DNA of 64,000 nucleotides from CAJQQK01 sp049116495 (GCA_049116495.1 JAGDYV010000034.1:9657-73656); one strand, 5' to 3'; shown: positions 50,176-60,069, counted from the stretch's first letter. The notes: generated by a model not told the origin, from the sequence alone. A program made the numbers and translations.

Positions 50176-51468
50176 TCACCGATACGGTTCTCCTGGCGCT
50201 GGTTGCACAGGGCGTTTCATAAACAATGCCACGATGAATGCCGCCAGAGCCAAGCCAACATAGAGGTATAACCCGGACGAATAGCTACCCGTAACATCAC
50301 GCAATATGCCGGAAATGAGCGGCCCCGATGCTTGCGCAACAACTTGAATTGAAAGCGCAATCCCTCGGATTGCACCGTAGCTCTCCCGGCCAAAAAAATC
50401 GGCCCAGGCCACTGGCAGGATCGTAAATATGCCGCCGATCGCAAACCCAAACAGGATCGCTGCAAGAAACGCCTGCCCCGCATTGCTCAACGCCTCCATC
50501 GACAACACTGAAGCGATCAAAACAACGGCCGCCAACAACAGCGATGGCCGCACGCCGCTCCGTCGGACGACGATGCCAAAAATCAATCCCGAAATGCCCG
50601 AAAACAACGAGAATGTTGCGACAACCAGCGCCGCGGTCGACGCATCGATGCCGCGCTCAATCAATAAAGGCGCCTGGTGCAGAGAGATGCCGGCCTGAAT
50701 CGGATAGACCAAGAGAGTGAAGAAATTGAGCAGCCAAAACGTCGGTGTACGCAACGCTTCGGAGCGGCTGAATTGGGGCTCTGACGGCGGCACAATTATT
50801 TGGCCATCCGCATCATGACGTACCTTGCCCGGCCCTCCATCAACCTCAAGTCCCAAATCTTCCGGCCTGCGACCGACGAGGAGCCAGACCGGCAGCAGCC
50901 CGATAGTAAGGACGGTTGCACCGACGATCAGCCAGCTTTCGCGCCATCCAGCCTGATCGATCGAGTATTGTGCGACCAAGGGCAGGCAAACGAGTCCCGC
51001 CATCATGGCGACATTGGAAATTGCCGTGGCAATCGCCCGATGCCGCAGAAACCAATTGTTGACGGCACCATAAATGCCGAGGTCAAACGGCCCCGCGAAA
51101 CAGGTGCGCGCGATGCAAAAGGCTACATAAAAGTAGAAGATTGACGTTGTGAATGCGAGCGACGCGACCGCCAAGCCAGTCACCAGCACGGCAAAGGTCA
51201 ACATCATGCGCGCGCCGTGCCGATCGAGCAGCGGCCCCAGCATCGGCGACAATACGGCGGCCATAACGCCGGCAAGCGATACCGCCCCGGAGATGGCTGT
51301 ACGCGACCAGCCGAACTCCGATGTCATCGGCTCGACGAATATCGACAGCGTGGCGACCGCCGGCCCCTGTCGTGCAAAACCCGCACAACAGACCGCGAAC
51401 AGCACAAGCCAACCATAGAAAAAGGGCGTTCGACGCGACAACGCACGCGCGACGATCCCCGCGCTCAT
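50176..51468 (-). CDS. MFS transporter of the monocarboxylate/oxalate-formate type
   Basis: The 430-residue product has twelve membrane segments. Its start RTPFFYGWLVLFAVCCAGF and IFVEPMTSEFGWSRTAISGA match the MCT/OFA-like MFS group, with the loop GPLLDRHGARMML. The long central cytosolic loop carries RRPEDLGLEVDG, typical of this group (RPEDxGLxxDG). Substrate probably a carboxylate. Converges on the DehI-like gene with 11 bases between stops. Confidence 0.9.
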   Translation of the reverse strand: MSAGIVARALSRRTPFFYGWLVLFAVCCAGFARQGPAVATLSIFVEPMTSEFGWSRTAISGAVSLAGVMAAVLSPMLGPLLDRHGARMMLTFAVLVTGLAVASLAFTTSIFYFYVAFCIARTCFAGPFDLGIYGAVNNWFLRHRAIATAISNVAMMAGLVCLPLVAQYSIDQAGWRESWLIVGATVLTIGLLPVWLLVGRRPEDLGLEVDGGPGKVRHDADGQIIVPPSEPQFSRSEALRTPTFWLLNFFTLLVYPIQAGISLHQAPLLIERGIDASTAALVVATFSLFSGISGLIFGIVVRRSGVRPSLLLAAVVLIASVLSMEALSNAGQAFLAAILFGFAIGGIFTILPVAWADFFGRESYGAIRGIALSIQVVAQASGPLISGILRDVTGSYSSGLYLYVGLALAAFIVALFMKRPVQPAPGEPYR

Positions 51469-51642
51469 GCGTCGATTCTCATGATATTACGACCAGGGTA
51501 TTCAAGCACCGACGCAAATCACTTTCCAACTCGTGCGTCGCCCCGCGTTATTTGACGCGCTAAACAACACGCTTCATCGCGGCACCGATCGCAAGCTATA
51601 CTGCAACCACCGCATCGCCAATTTACTCGACAAGCCAGCACC

Positions 51643-52566
51643 GTGATTCGATTTCGCAATCGTTTTAGCACCTTTGTCATTGTTATCATCAGCTTGCTCT
51701 GGCCAGCGGTATCGACAGCAGCGACGGCCTGCAATCACCCGACACTGCGCAGGCACACGGTCATCGATATTATCGATACGCGAACTCTCAGACTGGATGA
51801 CGGAACCCAACTCCGCCTGGCCGGAATTCTCGGGCCGACGTCCTATGACAGCCCCTCAACGCCTGCGCCCTGGCCGCCCGAAACCGCTGCACAGGCGGCG
51901 TTGGTAGCGCACGCACTCGGACACAATGTATCGGTATCGCTAGAACGTAACGGCCGCGACCGATACGGGCGGTATGTCGGTCAGGTTTTTTTTGGACAGA
52001 AGAACCGCGATCAGACTTCGCGAACTGACACGCGCTGGTTGCAAGCGATGCTGGTCCGTGCCGGCCACGCGCGGGTTCTCCTCACACCGGAAATGGATCC
52101 GATCTGTGCGGAAATACTGCTGACCGCCGAGGCGAAAGCGGAGTCAGCGCAGCGTGGCCTATGGCAGCTCGCGCTATACAATCCAAAACGTGCCGAAGAT
52201 ATCTGGCAGTTGCTCCGCTTTCGCAGCACCTATCAGATCATCGAAGGCGTTATCGCCCGCGTATCGGTTGGACGATCCGCAATCTACTTGAACTTCGGCC
52301 GCAACTGGAAACGTGATTTCACGGTTAGGCTGAGCCAATTCATGGTGAAACGCACCGGCATTAGTCCAGCCGCAGCAAGACAGCTGAAGAACAAAGCAGT
52401 CCGAGTTCGCGGATGGATCGAAAAGCGGAACGGCCCCTTGATCAGGGTCTGGCGCGCCGAGCAGGTCGAACTGCTCGATCTTGGCCCCGTAGGCCAAGCC
52501 ACGCGTCACGACCCGCCGCGGTTCCTGGGTAAACGAACGGCAAACAGACAGACGGTGCGCGAGTAG
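51643..52566 (+). CDS. Exported SNase-like (thermonuclease-fold) protein
   Basis: A GTG start at 51643 gives 307 residues with a signal peptide (FSTFVIVIISLLWPAVSTAATA). Residues about 30-180 follow the staphylococcal nuclease fold: VIDIIDTRTLRLDDGTQLRLAGI, then NGRDRYGRYVGQVFF and MLVRAGHARV, ending AKAESAQRGLW. The two arginines of the active site appear present (LRLAGI and DRYGRYV), but the position of the catalytic glutamate (usually DTPE) reads GPTSYD, so nuclease activity is doubtful. The C-terminal 120 residues form a second OB-like part seen in alphaproteobacterial members. Confidence 0.8.
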   Translation: MIRFRNRFSTFVIVIISLLWPAVSTAATACNHPTLRRHTVIDIIDTRTLRLDDGTQLRLAGILGPTSYDSPSTPAPWPPETAAQAALVAHALGHNVSVSLERNGRDRYGRYVGQVFFGQKNRDQTSRTDTRWLQAMLVRAGHARVLLTPEMDPICAEILLTAEAKAESAQRGLWQLALYNPKRAEDIWQLLRFRSTYQIIEGVIARVSVGRSAIYLNFGRNWKRDFTVRLSQFMVKRTGISPAAARQLKNKAVRVRGWIEKRNGPLIRVWRAEQVELLDLGPVGQATRHDPPRFLGKRTANRQTVRE

Positions 52567-52574
52567 GAAGATAT

Positions 52575-52612
52575 AAAAAAGCCCTGCGATTTAAAATCAC
52601 AGGGCTCTTTTT
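52575..52612. terminator. Bidirectional intrinsic terminator
   Basis: AGCCCTG at 52580-52586 pairs with CAGGGCT at 52600-52606, with further pairs inside, and the stem has six A on the left and five T on the right. It therefore ends transcription from the SNase-like gene (stop 52566) and from carD arriving on the other strand (stop 52670). Confidence 0.85.
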
Positions 52613-52669
52613 CGTCATCCAATCGTCCGATGGCGGAATATCATCGGACCGCTGAAATTCCGTGCGCCA

Positions 52670-53758
52670 TCAGGCAGCTGCAGCACCGTTGTCGTCTTCC
52701 GCTTCTGCGGCGGCTGCCTCAGCTTCGGCTTTCTCTTCTTCAGCCTGCCGGCGTCCTTTCGCACTCTTCGAGAGGACGTCGGTAATCCGTTGAATGGCAC
52801 CGCGCTCGTCGAGTTTTTCGACGGCGGCCAGTTCACGGGCCATCCGGTCAAGCGCTGCTTCATAGAGCTGGCGCTCTGAGTAGGATTGCTCCGGCTGGCT
52901 CTCCGAACGGTAGAGATCTCGAACGACTTCAGCGATGAAAATCAAATCACCAGAGTTGATCTTGTTCTCATACTCTTGCGCGCGTCGGCTCCACATCGTG
53001 CGCTTAATGCGTGCACGTCCCTTAAGCGTATGCATGGCCTTCTCGACCACATTGGTGTCGGACAGCTTCCGCATGGCATCGACCTTGGCGGTTGGTACCC
53101 GCAACGTCATCTTGTCCTTGTCAAAGGTAATGACAAAGAGTTCCAGCGACATGCCGGCAATTTCCTGCTCTTCGATACCGACGATCTGGCCAACGCCGTG
53201 AGCCGGATAAACCACATACTCATGCAGCTTGAAGCCGTGCTTCGCGCCAAGCGGTTTTTTCGGCGCCTCAGGTGCTTCTGGCTTGGCTGCGGCGACCGGC
53301 GCGGACGAGCGTTTTGCCGACGTCGGCGCTGCCGCAGCAACCGCCTTCAGCGGACGGCCGGATGCCTTCGTCGCCTTGGCAGCTGCAGCACGCCGCGCTG
53401 CTACCATCTGTGCAGCCGCAGCAATCTTTGATTTCGTCGACGCAGCTGCCTTTGTAGCCGGACGCGACTTAGCGGCGGCAGACTTCGATGCTGCTGCTTT
53501 GGTCGTCTTCTTGGCTGCAACCGGCTCGGCTGCCTTGGATTTTGTGGTTGTTTTCCGGGCTGCCTTAGGTGCAGTCGCCTTCTTAGTTGGGGCCTTTGCT
53601 TTTACAGTTGATTTAGTTGCAGCCTTCTTGGGTGCGGCTGCCTTTACGGCTGTTTTTTTTGCCAAAGCCGGTTTCGCCCGTGTGGAAGCAACTTTGTTGA
53701 CTTCATTGCTTGCCTTCGACGCTGCCGAACTGACTGAAGCTTTTTTCTTCTGAGCCAT
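52670..53758 (-). CDS. carD: CarD-family transcription regulator with histone H1-like N-terminal tail
   Basis: The ATG at 53758 begins MAQKKKASVSSAASKAS; the frame continues upstream without sense. The first 170 residues are almost only Ala, Lys, Pro, Ser and Thr, with repeats like KKAATKS, KAPTKKATAPKAARK and AKKTTKAAASKSAAAK, very like histone H1 or the DNA-binding tails of HU-type proteins. The CarD/CdnL domain follows (about 175-335: GFKLHEYVVYPAHGVGQIVG, MTLRVPTAKVDAMRKLSD, IKRTMWSRRAQEYENKI, SGDLIFIAEVVRDL). It ends with an acidic Ala/Glu tail. CarD binds RNA polymerase beta and stabilises open promoter complexes. The long tail would add non-specific DNA binding. Confidence 0.93.
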   Translation of the reverse strand: MAQKKKASVSSAASKASNEVNKVASTRAKPALAKKTAVKAAAPKKAATKSTVKAKAPTKKATAPKAARKTTTKSKAAEPVAAKKTTKAAASKSAAAKSRPATKAAASTKSKIAAAAQMVAARRAAAAKATKASGRPLKAVAAAAPTSAKRSSAPVAAAKPEAPEAPKKPLGAKHGFKLHEYVVYPAHGVGQIVGIEEQEIAGMSLELFVITFDKDKMTLRVPTAKVDAMRKLSDTNVVEKAMHTLKGRARIKRTMWSRRAQEYENKINSGDLIFIAEVVRDLYRSESQPEQSYSERQLYEAALDRMARELAAVEKLDERGAIQRITDVLSKSAKGRRQAEEEKAEAEAAAAEAEDDNGAAAA

Positions 53759-54224
53759 ATAATTCGTCTCACTTTCTCGTGCTACGCAACGCTGCCGTTC
53801 ATCGGCGAACCAAATGCGGCGAACGTTTGCCACTCTCTCGAGCGAGCAGCCAAACTCTGCCGTCCCGGTGCAAAGTCATGCACCGAGCGACACCTCCATT
53901 GTCGTCACCACTTCGGAAAAAGTCGCCCAGCTGCGGCGCTCCCGGCACCAACAAGTCTTGATCCAAATGTAGCTTTCGATGTTGCGACGGCTGATGCGCT
54001 AATTAATATCCCTTGCGAGACTAAGTCCGGATGTGCGCAAACAGCCGGATACGACAGGTTCGTGATTTGTTCAGCAGCGCCAACAGAAAGACCATAGCAT
54101 AATTTTTGTTGAAATAGAAGGGCCCATGCGCAAACTCGTGGTTAACGCAAGGTAAACGTCCCACTTTGCACATCTATTGCTAACGATTGATCCGTGTAGC
54201 AATTATCTCCCTAGGCCGTGTCGA
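53759..54224. other. Intergenic region before carD
   Basis: These 466 bases lie between fdxA and carD, both on the minus strand. A small stem (TTGCTA pairing with TAGCAA, 54178-54203) lies just after fdxA but lacks a T run. The long spacing suggests that carD has its own promoter. No gene was recognised. Confidence 0.5.
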
Positions 54225-54563
54225 TCAGTCCCCTTCGCCGGGTTCTGCGGAGAAATATTTCTCAAATTTACCTTTTTCGTCGCGGTATTTGTCAGCGTCG
54301 GCCGGGTGTTCCTTCTGGGCCGTGATGTTGGGCCACTTGTCCGCAAAATCACGGTTCACTTCCAGCCATTTCTCGATACCCGGCTCACTATCCGGCTGAA
54401 TAGCGTCTACCGGACACTCCGGCTCGCACACGCCGCAATCGATGCATTCATCTGGATGAATGACCAGCATGTTTTCGCCCTCGTAGAAACAGTCTACAGG
54501 ACACACCTCCACACAGTCGGTGAATTTGCACTTGATGCAGTTTTCGTTGACGATGAACGTCAT
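54225..54563 (-). CDS. fdxA: Ferredoxin FdxA (7Fe type)
   Basis: The 112-residue product starts MTFIVNENCIKCKFTDCVEVCPVDCF, with the cysteine pattern of a 3Fe-4S plus 4Fe-4S ferredoxin, and has the second cluster motif CIDCGVCEPECP. The C-terminal extension EKWLEVNRDFADKWPNI is typical of alphaproteobacterial FdxA. It is an essential-type electron carrier, cytosolic, in the usual place next to carD. Confidence 0.96.
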   Translation of the reverse strand: MTFIVNENCIKCKFTDCVEVCPVDCFYEGENMLVIHPDECIDCGVCEPECPVDAIQPDSEPGIEKWLEVNRDFADKWPNITAQKEHPADADKYRDEKGKFEKYFSAEPGEGD

Positions 54564-54756
54564 GCGTCTCAGTTGCCCTCTGGCTTAGTGGCATTGCGTG
54601 TTGGCGCGCAACGCAGTTAACAGGCATTTACGAAGATCGGCTGACATACGCACGTTGTCAGTTTGTCGCAACGCTCTAAAACCTGCTCTACAGCCTATCG
54701 AACGGGAGCCTACAGCGTCCGAGGGAGCGAGCGCAATCATCATCATGGTTAGCGGT

Positions 54757-55227
54757 TTATTCGTCGCCAAGCGCGCGTAAACGATCAAGGATGCGGCGGT
54801 CTTTCTTGGTTGGTCGCCCACTCCCTGCTTCGGTTATCGGGCCACCACGCCCGGGACCAGCTGAGCTTTCCGTTTCCGTGCTGGCAGACCCATTCGCCGC
54901 GCCGTCCAGTCTCGGTGCCTGGCGCAGCGGAACAATTTCTTTGTAGAGCAGCGCGGCCTCGCTCGCCGGCCCGCGCCGAACACCGCATTCGACAATCTCC
55001 AGGACGCGGACACCTCCAGGAACCGAGACCGTAATCACATCACCCGGCTTGACCGCTTGTGCCGATTTCGTCGTTCTCACACGGTTGACGCGGACACGAC
55101 CGTTCGCGACCAGCCCTGCAGCCAGCGTGCGGGTTTTGGCAACGCGTGCAAACCAAAGCCACTTGTCAAGCCGCTGGACATCAGCCGTATTCGCCGAAGC
55201 ATCTGATTTACTGACCTGGCGTGCCAT
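54757..55227 (-). CDS. S4-domain RNA-binding protein (HslR/Hsp15-like)
   Basis: The 156-residue protein has an S4 domain at about residues 18-65 (QRLDKWLWFARVAKTRTLAA, NGRVRVNRVRTTKSAQAVKP, GDVITVS) and a basic, low-complexity C-terminal part. The motif order is that of Hsp15/HslR, which binds stalled 50S subunits carrying nascent chains. It follows the helicase gene on the same strand after 128 bases. Confidence 0.9.
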   Translation of the reverse strand: MARQVSKSDASANTADVQRLDKWLWFARVAKTRTLAAGLVANGRVRVNRVRTTKSAQAVKPGDVITVSVPGGVRVLEIVECGVRRGPASEAALLYKEIVPLRQAPRLDGAANGSASTETESSAGPGRGGPITEAGSGRPTKKDRRILDRLRALGDE

Positions 55228-55355
55228 GCCCCCGCCTACTTAATCGTCAACAACGATACGATCGCATTCATCCAAGGTTTGCTGCGAGATACGACAATTT
55301 TACGACAAACTTACTGTAGAATTAGAGCGCTTTTGTTCAACGATCAAACTGCCGG

Positions 55356-58300
55356 TCATGTCTCACCGCTGTCTTTGCCCAGGCTGTCTTTAAGCGCACT
55401 CAACGCCGCAAATGGCGAATCCGGGTCCATCCCCTTCGATCGGGCTGGCGCTGACGTGTGAACGTTCAAACCCCGACGCTTGTCGTCGCGCCGGCCACCG
55501 CCAGATTTGTCGAACCGCGGCTTGCCGCGTCCCGGTCCACGATTGCCTTTGCCATCCTGATTGGGGCGTTGCCCGTCTCGGCGATTGTCACGACGGCCGT
55601 CTCGGTCATTGCGTGACTTGGCAGCGCGATCCTGCCGCCCACCCGGCCGGTCCCCCTGACCGGACGCCGGACGGTGCTCTGCTTGTTCGCCGGACGCCGC
55701 ATTTTGGCCGCCGCGCCGCGGTCCCCGGCCTCGTCGCGGTCCACCATCATGACGACGCTTGGGCCGCCATACTTCGATCATCACGGGTTCAGCCGGCGCC
55801 TCGGTGCCGGAACCTCCGTCTGCGACAGGCGCCGTCTCGCCGGCGGACGAGGGGCTTGCCGGTGCGTCAGCCTCTGGCACGGCATCCGCGGACGCCGCCA
55901 CCGCTTCAGCGGGGGATGCCTCTTCAGGCGTTGCATCTTCAGACACAGATTGTTCGACAGCGCTCGCAGCAACCGGTGTGACATCTGGTGTGGGCACCAC
56001 TTCCGGCGGGTTGCCAGCCTCACTGGACTCAGCTGCGTTCGAATTTGGCTCACCTTGAGGCGCTGTCGCCGTCGAAGACGGGTCAGGCGAAGCGGCCGCC
56101 GCATCGATCGCGGGTGTGTCACCTAGTGTGGCCTGAACTTCTGTTGCCGGCGGTTCTCCCTCAGTCGAACCTGCGGCTTTTGATGCTTCATCGCCACCGG
56201 CATCAGGTGAGGTCGCCTCAGATGTCGTTGCGCCCGCTTCGCCGCCGGTGGCGGTGTCCGGAGCAGGAACCGGCTTCGGTGCCTCCTTCTTCTCCGAACG
56301 AAAACCGAGTGCACTCAGAACGTGACCGAGCTCTTCCGGTGAACAGCCGAGAATCGACATCATCTCCGGGATCACGGTGAAACCGCCATCACCCGTCGAG
56401 CCTTTCGGTGGCGTATCGCCAGCGGACTTCGCGCGCCAACTAAGCAACGGACGAATGTTATCGGCGAGACGCTCAAGCATGTCGATGCGCACGGCGCGCG
56501 GGCCGCAAACATGGAAACCGTAAGCCCGATAAAACGCTTCCGGAATGTCCGGATCAACTTTAGCCGATGTCAGACCGGCACGCGGGGCCTCGGGTGGCAC
56601 CGCGGGATCAATACCGTGATCCTTGCCGTAACGCAGACACCACAACGTCAGCACCAGATCCGCGGCTACCGGTTTCAACAGAAGCGGAAAAAAGATATTG
56701 AATGCCCCAAAGCGGACACCGTAACGACGCAGCTGGGCACGCGCCGCCTGGTCAAGCGCTCTCATTTCCTCGGCGACAACATCGCGCTTCAGAACGCCGA
56801 CACTTTCGGTCAGACGGAAAGCAATACCGCGTGCCAGCCCGTCGACGTCTTCTGATTTGGCAATCTCTACCAACGGCTTCAAACGCTCGCCGATCGTGTC
56901 AGTGATCCAGGTCTGCACGCGGTTCAAGACACGTTCGCGATCGGCACCCTGCAAACTCTCGTCCGCTATCAGGGAAACTTGCGGCTTCAAGGGGTCGTCG
57001 GTTGCATCAAGCTGAGCGATATCGTCTCCACGCCACACGATCCGACCCTGCCGCGTAAGCGTAAAGGCATCGTCCTTGGCGGCAACAACGCGCCGGGTGC
57101 GCATCGACATTTCCTTGGACAACACCTGACTTGCCGCATGGCGCGTCGTCTTGCCTTGAAGGCCATCCGCCTGTGCGTCCGGAATGTAGCGAAACCCTTT
57201 CAGGCTGCCGACAAAGTGGCTTTCAACGTGGATCGCCCCATCGTCGCCAATCTCCGCGGACAACTCCTGATTGTCCTTCATGCCTTTCATGAGGGCGCTG
57301 GCACGCGCATCCACGAAACGCTGTGTCAGGCAGGCATGGAGTGCATCCGACAGGTTGTCTTCAATCTCGCGCGTCTTGATCTGCCAGTGGCCGGGATCTT
57401 TCAGCCAGTCCTGTCGATTGGCAACGAACGTCCAGGTTCGGATATGGGCGAGACGATTGGACAATGTGTCGATGTCGCCATCTGTACGGTCGGAGAACGC
57501 GACCTGCTTGGCAAACCAATCTTCGTCGATATGCCCCGATGATCCGCGAATGTCCTTGAACACGCTCGCAACCAGTTCAGCATGGTTCTGTGAAGAAATC
57601 TTGCGATAGTCCGGGATCTGGCAGACTTCCCAGAGCGCCTCAACGTCCTGGCGCGTTTGAGCGAGGCGCACGACATCCGGATCGCGGGCAACGCTCTCGA
57701 GCGCATCAAGGTCATCACTGCTGCGGGCGCGCATCAGCCGATGCTGGCCGGGCAGAACACGAAGGCTATCGCGCAGGCTGTCCATGCTGGAGAAGTCAAG
57801 ATCGCGGGCGCGCCATTGCAGCGTTTTGATGGGATCGAACTCGTGATCTTCGAGCCGGTCAACCAGATCCTGGGCGAGCGGCTCAGCGTCGCCGGTCACA
57901 CCAAACGTCCCGTCATTCATGTGACGCCCAGCCCGGCCGGCAATCTGAGCCAGTTCCGAAGCTGTTAGATTGCGGAATTTTTGACCGTCGAACTTGCGGA
58001 CGCTGGAGAATGAAACGTGGTCGACATCCAGATTGAGGCCCATGCCGATCGCATCGGTCGCGACCATGAAGTCAACGTCACCGGACTGATAGAGCGCGAC
58101 CTGGGCATTGCGCGTGCGCGGCGACAAAGCACCAAGCACGACCGCAGCACCGCCGCGCTGGCGGCGGATCAGTTCAGCGATCGCGTAGACGTCCGAAGCG
58201 GAGAACGCGACGATGGCAGAGCGGGGCGGCAGGCGTGTGATTTTTTTCTGGCCGGCATAGGTCAACTGACTGAGCCGCGGCCGAGAAATGAAATTGGCGC

Positions 58301-58730
58301 CGGGGATGAGATCAGAAATCGCCTCGCGCATCGTCGAAGCACCAAGTGCCAGCGTCTCCATCTCGCCGCGCGCATGCAGCAGGCGGTCGGTGAAGACGTG
58401 GCCACGCTCCGGGTCAGCAGCCAGCTGGATCTCGTCGATCGCCAGAAAATCGACGGTTATGTCCTGCGGCATAGCCTCGACGGTGCAGATCCAGTATTTC
58501 GCACCTTCCGGCTTGATCTTTTCCTCGCCGGTGATCAGCGCAACCTTGTCGAGACCGACGCGCGTAGAGACGCGGTCATAGATTTCCCGGGCCAGCAGGC
58601 GCAACGGCAGACCGATCATGCCGGTCTCGTGACCGAGCATGCGCTCGATCGCGAGATGGGTCTTTCCCGTGTTGGTTGGGCCGAGCACCGCGGTGACGTT
58701 ACGGATGCGGGTCATGTGGTCGACGCCCAT
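55356..58730 (-). CDS. Suv3-like ATP-dependent RNA/DNA helicase with long disordered C-terminal tail
   Basis: I choose the ATG at 58730 with a GGAG upstream; a frame to 58784 exists. The 1124-residue product has motif I GPTNTGKTH (17-25), motif II DEIQLAADPERGH, and motif VI QIAGRAGRH, the pattern of the mitochondrial degradosome helicase Suv3 and its alphaproteobacterial relatives. The core ends near residue 815. About 180 residues of Ala/Pro/Ser/Glu-rich sequence follow, then an arginine/glycine-rich stretch (about 995-1077, RRGRGPRRGG) and a short conserved end (MDPDSPFAALSALKD). The Arg/Gly part suggests RNA binding. First gene of the helicase-S4-fdxA-carD group. Confidence 0.92.
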   Translation of the reverse strand: MGVDHMTRIRNVTAVLGPTNTGKTHLAIERMLGHETGMIGLPLRLLAREIYDRVSTRVGLDKVALITGEEKIKPEGAKYWICTVEAMPQDITVDFLAIDEIQLAADPERGHVFTDRLLHARGEMETLALGASTMREAISDLIPGANFISRPRLSQLTYAGQKKITRLPPRSAIVAFSASDVYAIAELIRRQRGGAAVVLGALSPRTRNAQVALYQSGDVDFMVATDAIGMGLNLDVDHVSFSSVRKFDGQKFRNLTASELAQIAGRAGRHMNDGTFGVTGDAEPLAQDLVDRLEDHEFDPIKTLQWRARDLDFSSMDSLRDSLRVLPGQHRLMRARSSDDLDALESVARDPDVVRLAQTRQDVEALWEVCQIPDYRKISSQNHAELVASVFKDIRGSSGHIDEDWFAKQVAFSDRTDGDIDTLSNRLAHIRTWTFVANRQDWLKDPGHWQIKTREIEDNLSDALHACLTQRFVDARASALMKGMKDNQELSAEIGDDGAIHVESHFVGSLKGFRYIPDAQADGLQGKTTRHAASQVLSKEMSMRTRRVVAAKDDAFTLTRQGRIVWRGDDIAQLDATDDPLKPQVSLIADESLQGADRERVLNRVQTWITDTIGERLKPLVEIAKSEDVDGLARGIAFRLTESVGVLKRDVVAEEMRALDQAARAQLRRYGVRFGAFNIFFPLLLKPVAADLVLTLWCLRYGKDHGIDPAVPPEAPRAGLTSAKVDPDIPEAFYRAYGFHVCGPRAVRIDMLERLADNIRPLLSWRAKSAGDTPPKGSTGDGGFTVIPEMMSILGCSPEELGHVLSALGFRSEKKEAPKPVPAPDTATGGEAGATTSEATSPDAGGDEASKAAGSTEGEPPATEVQATLGDTPAIDAAAASPDPSSTATAPQGEPNSNAAESSEAGNPPEVVPTPDVTPVAASAVEQSVSEDATPEEASPAEAVAASADAVPEADAPASPSSAGETAPVADGGSGTEAPAEPVMIEVWRPKRRHDGGPRRGRGPRRGGQNAASGEQAEHRPASGQGDRPGGRQDRAAKSRNDRDGRRDNRRDGQRPNQDGKGNRGPGRGKPRFDKSGGGRRDDKRRGLNVHTSAPARSKGMDPDSPFAALSALKDSLGKDSGET

Positions 58731-58909
58731 GGTCTTGCTATCTCCGGGGGAATTTGCCGAATGGTGGCATCGCAGACCCGGCACAAGAGATCAAGTGGCT
58801 CACGTAAATTGGTCCCGGTTAAACCGGCGTTCGTGTTCCATTGATCAGCCCGCACCGATCCAGATCGTTGGTTGATTAGGATGCGACTCCCATGCCGATC
58901 AAACGCATC

Positions 58910-59770
58910 CTAGTGCCGCAAGGCGATCCGCTGCTTGGCGCCATTATCGATGTTGATCGACCGGGCCACAATCGAAACCGTACCGAACCCGGTAGGAATG
59001 TTGATTTCATAGGGCACCATCAGTTTCGCCGCCGGCACCGGGCGCAACACGATTTCCATATCGCGATTTTTAGATAGTGAATTGATCCGACTAGTCTTTT
59101 TGTGCCCAGCGATCGGCGTGAACCGGATCCGGCAGACATAACCGAACCTCGGTTGGCCGCTTGGCTTGCGTTCCTCAATCCGGCGCCGCCCCTTTGGCGA
59201 TAGTTTCAAGCGCAGCCGCCTCTTGCCATCGAAGATCTCGGCAGATTGACTGCACGGGTTACCGTTTGCGACCCGCGTCATGCGCATGATCGCCGTCATA
59301 GGATCCATGACGCCGATAAGATGCTCGGGCAACAAGGGAACATGGTTATTTGTATAGTTAACGCGTGGTGTGTTGTTGAGATCGATGACACGGCCGCGCT
59401 TGAACTTCATTGAGGCGCTCTTGCGCTTCTTTTTGATGTAATAGACGAAATCAAAGCTCTGCGGCCGCGGCGTACGTGACACAACGCCTTTGGTGTTGGA
59501 CTGACTGCTCCATTTGAAGGCACCAAACAGCAGTTTGACGTTGGAGTTACTGGTCAACTCATAGCGCCGACCGGCGACTTTCGACTTGAACTGGAAACTT
59601 CCGATCTTGATTCCGGCGTAGCGGATCTTGTAGTCGGCAGCGACACGCAGAGCCGGTTTTTTCGCAGCAAGGGCAGTCCCTGCGGGGAGCAAGGTCGCTG
59701 CCGCAAGAAACGCGATTAATCGAGAAGTCCTGCCATTCAGGCCCAGGCGTCCGCTCAATGAAGTCCCCAT
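58910..59770 (-). CDS. DUF3108 exported protein
   Basis: The ATG at 59770 is favoured since a signal peptide follows (RTSRLIAFLAAATLLPAGTALA); the frame is open to 59830. The 286-residue product has the DUF3108 layout: YKIRYAGIKIGSFQFKSKV, PQSFDFVYYIKKKRKSASM, HLIGVMDPMTAIMRM and, near the end, the predicted beta-rich segment EIVLRPVPAAKLMVPYEINI. DUF3108 is a lipocalin-like periplasmic domain of unknown role. It is divergent from rpmB. Confidence 0.88.
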   Translation of the reverse strand: MGTSLSGRLGLNGRTSRLIAFLAAATLLPAGTALAAKKPALRVAADYKIRYAGIKIGSFQFKSKVAGRRYELTSNSNVKLLFGAFKWSSQSNTKGVVSRTPRPQSFDFVYYIKKKRKSASMKFKRGRVIDLNNTPRVNYTNNHVPLLPEHLIGVMDPMTAIMRMTRVANGNPCSQSAEIFDGKRRLRLKLSPKGRRRIEERKPSGQPRFGYVCRIRFTPIAGHKKTSRINSLSKNRDMEIVLRPVPAAKLMVPYEINIPTGFGTVSIVARSINIDNGAKQRIALRH

Positions 59771-60069
59771 CCCTGTTCGTGACGTCTCCCAGAACGTCGC
59801 ATAAGCCCAGGCGCTGGCATCAGGCATCAAAGTGTCGGCTTTAAGGCCTGTGGACGGGGGGATGGGCCATTCGACAGGTCATGTCGAACTGGTTTGTATG
59901 CGCCAAATTTCAGTCACTGAGGCGCCTTCTACACTTGACGAAACCGGGTGATGGCCCTTATACAGCCCGTTCGGTAAGCGCGATCCGCATCGGTGGCTCG
60001 CGATCCAACCTATTTCCCGATTTCGATCGATGATGCGCGCGCTGTGACCGGTGCCGTGAGGAGCCTGTA

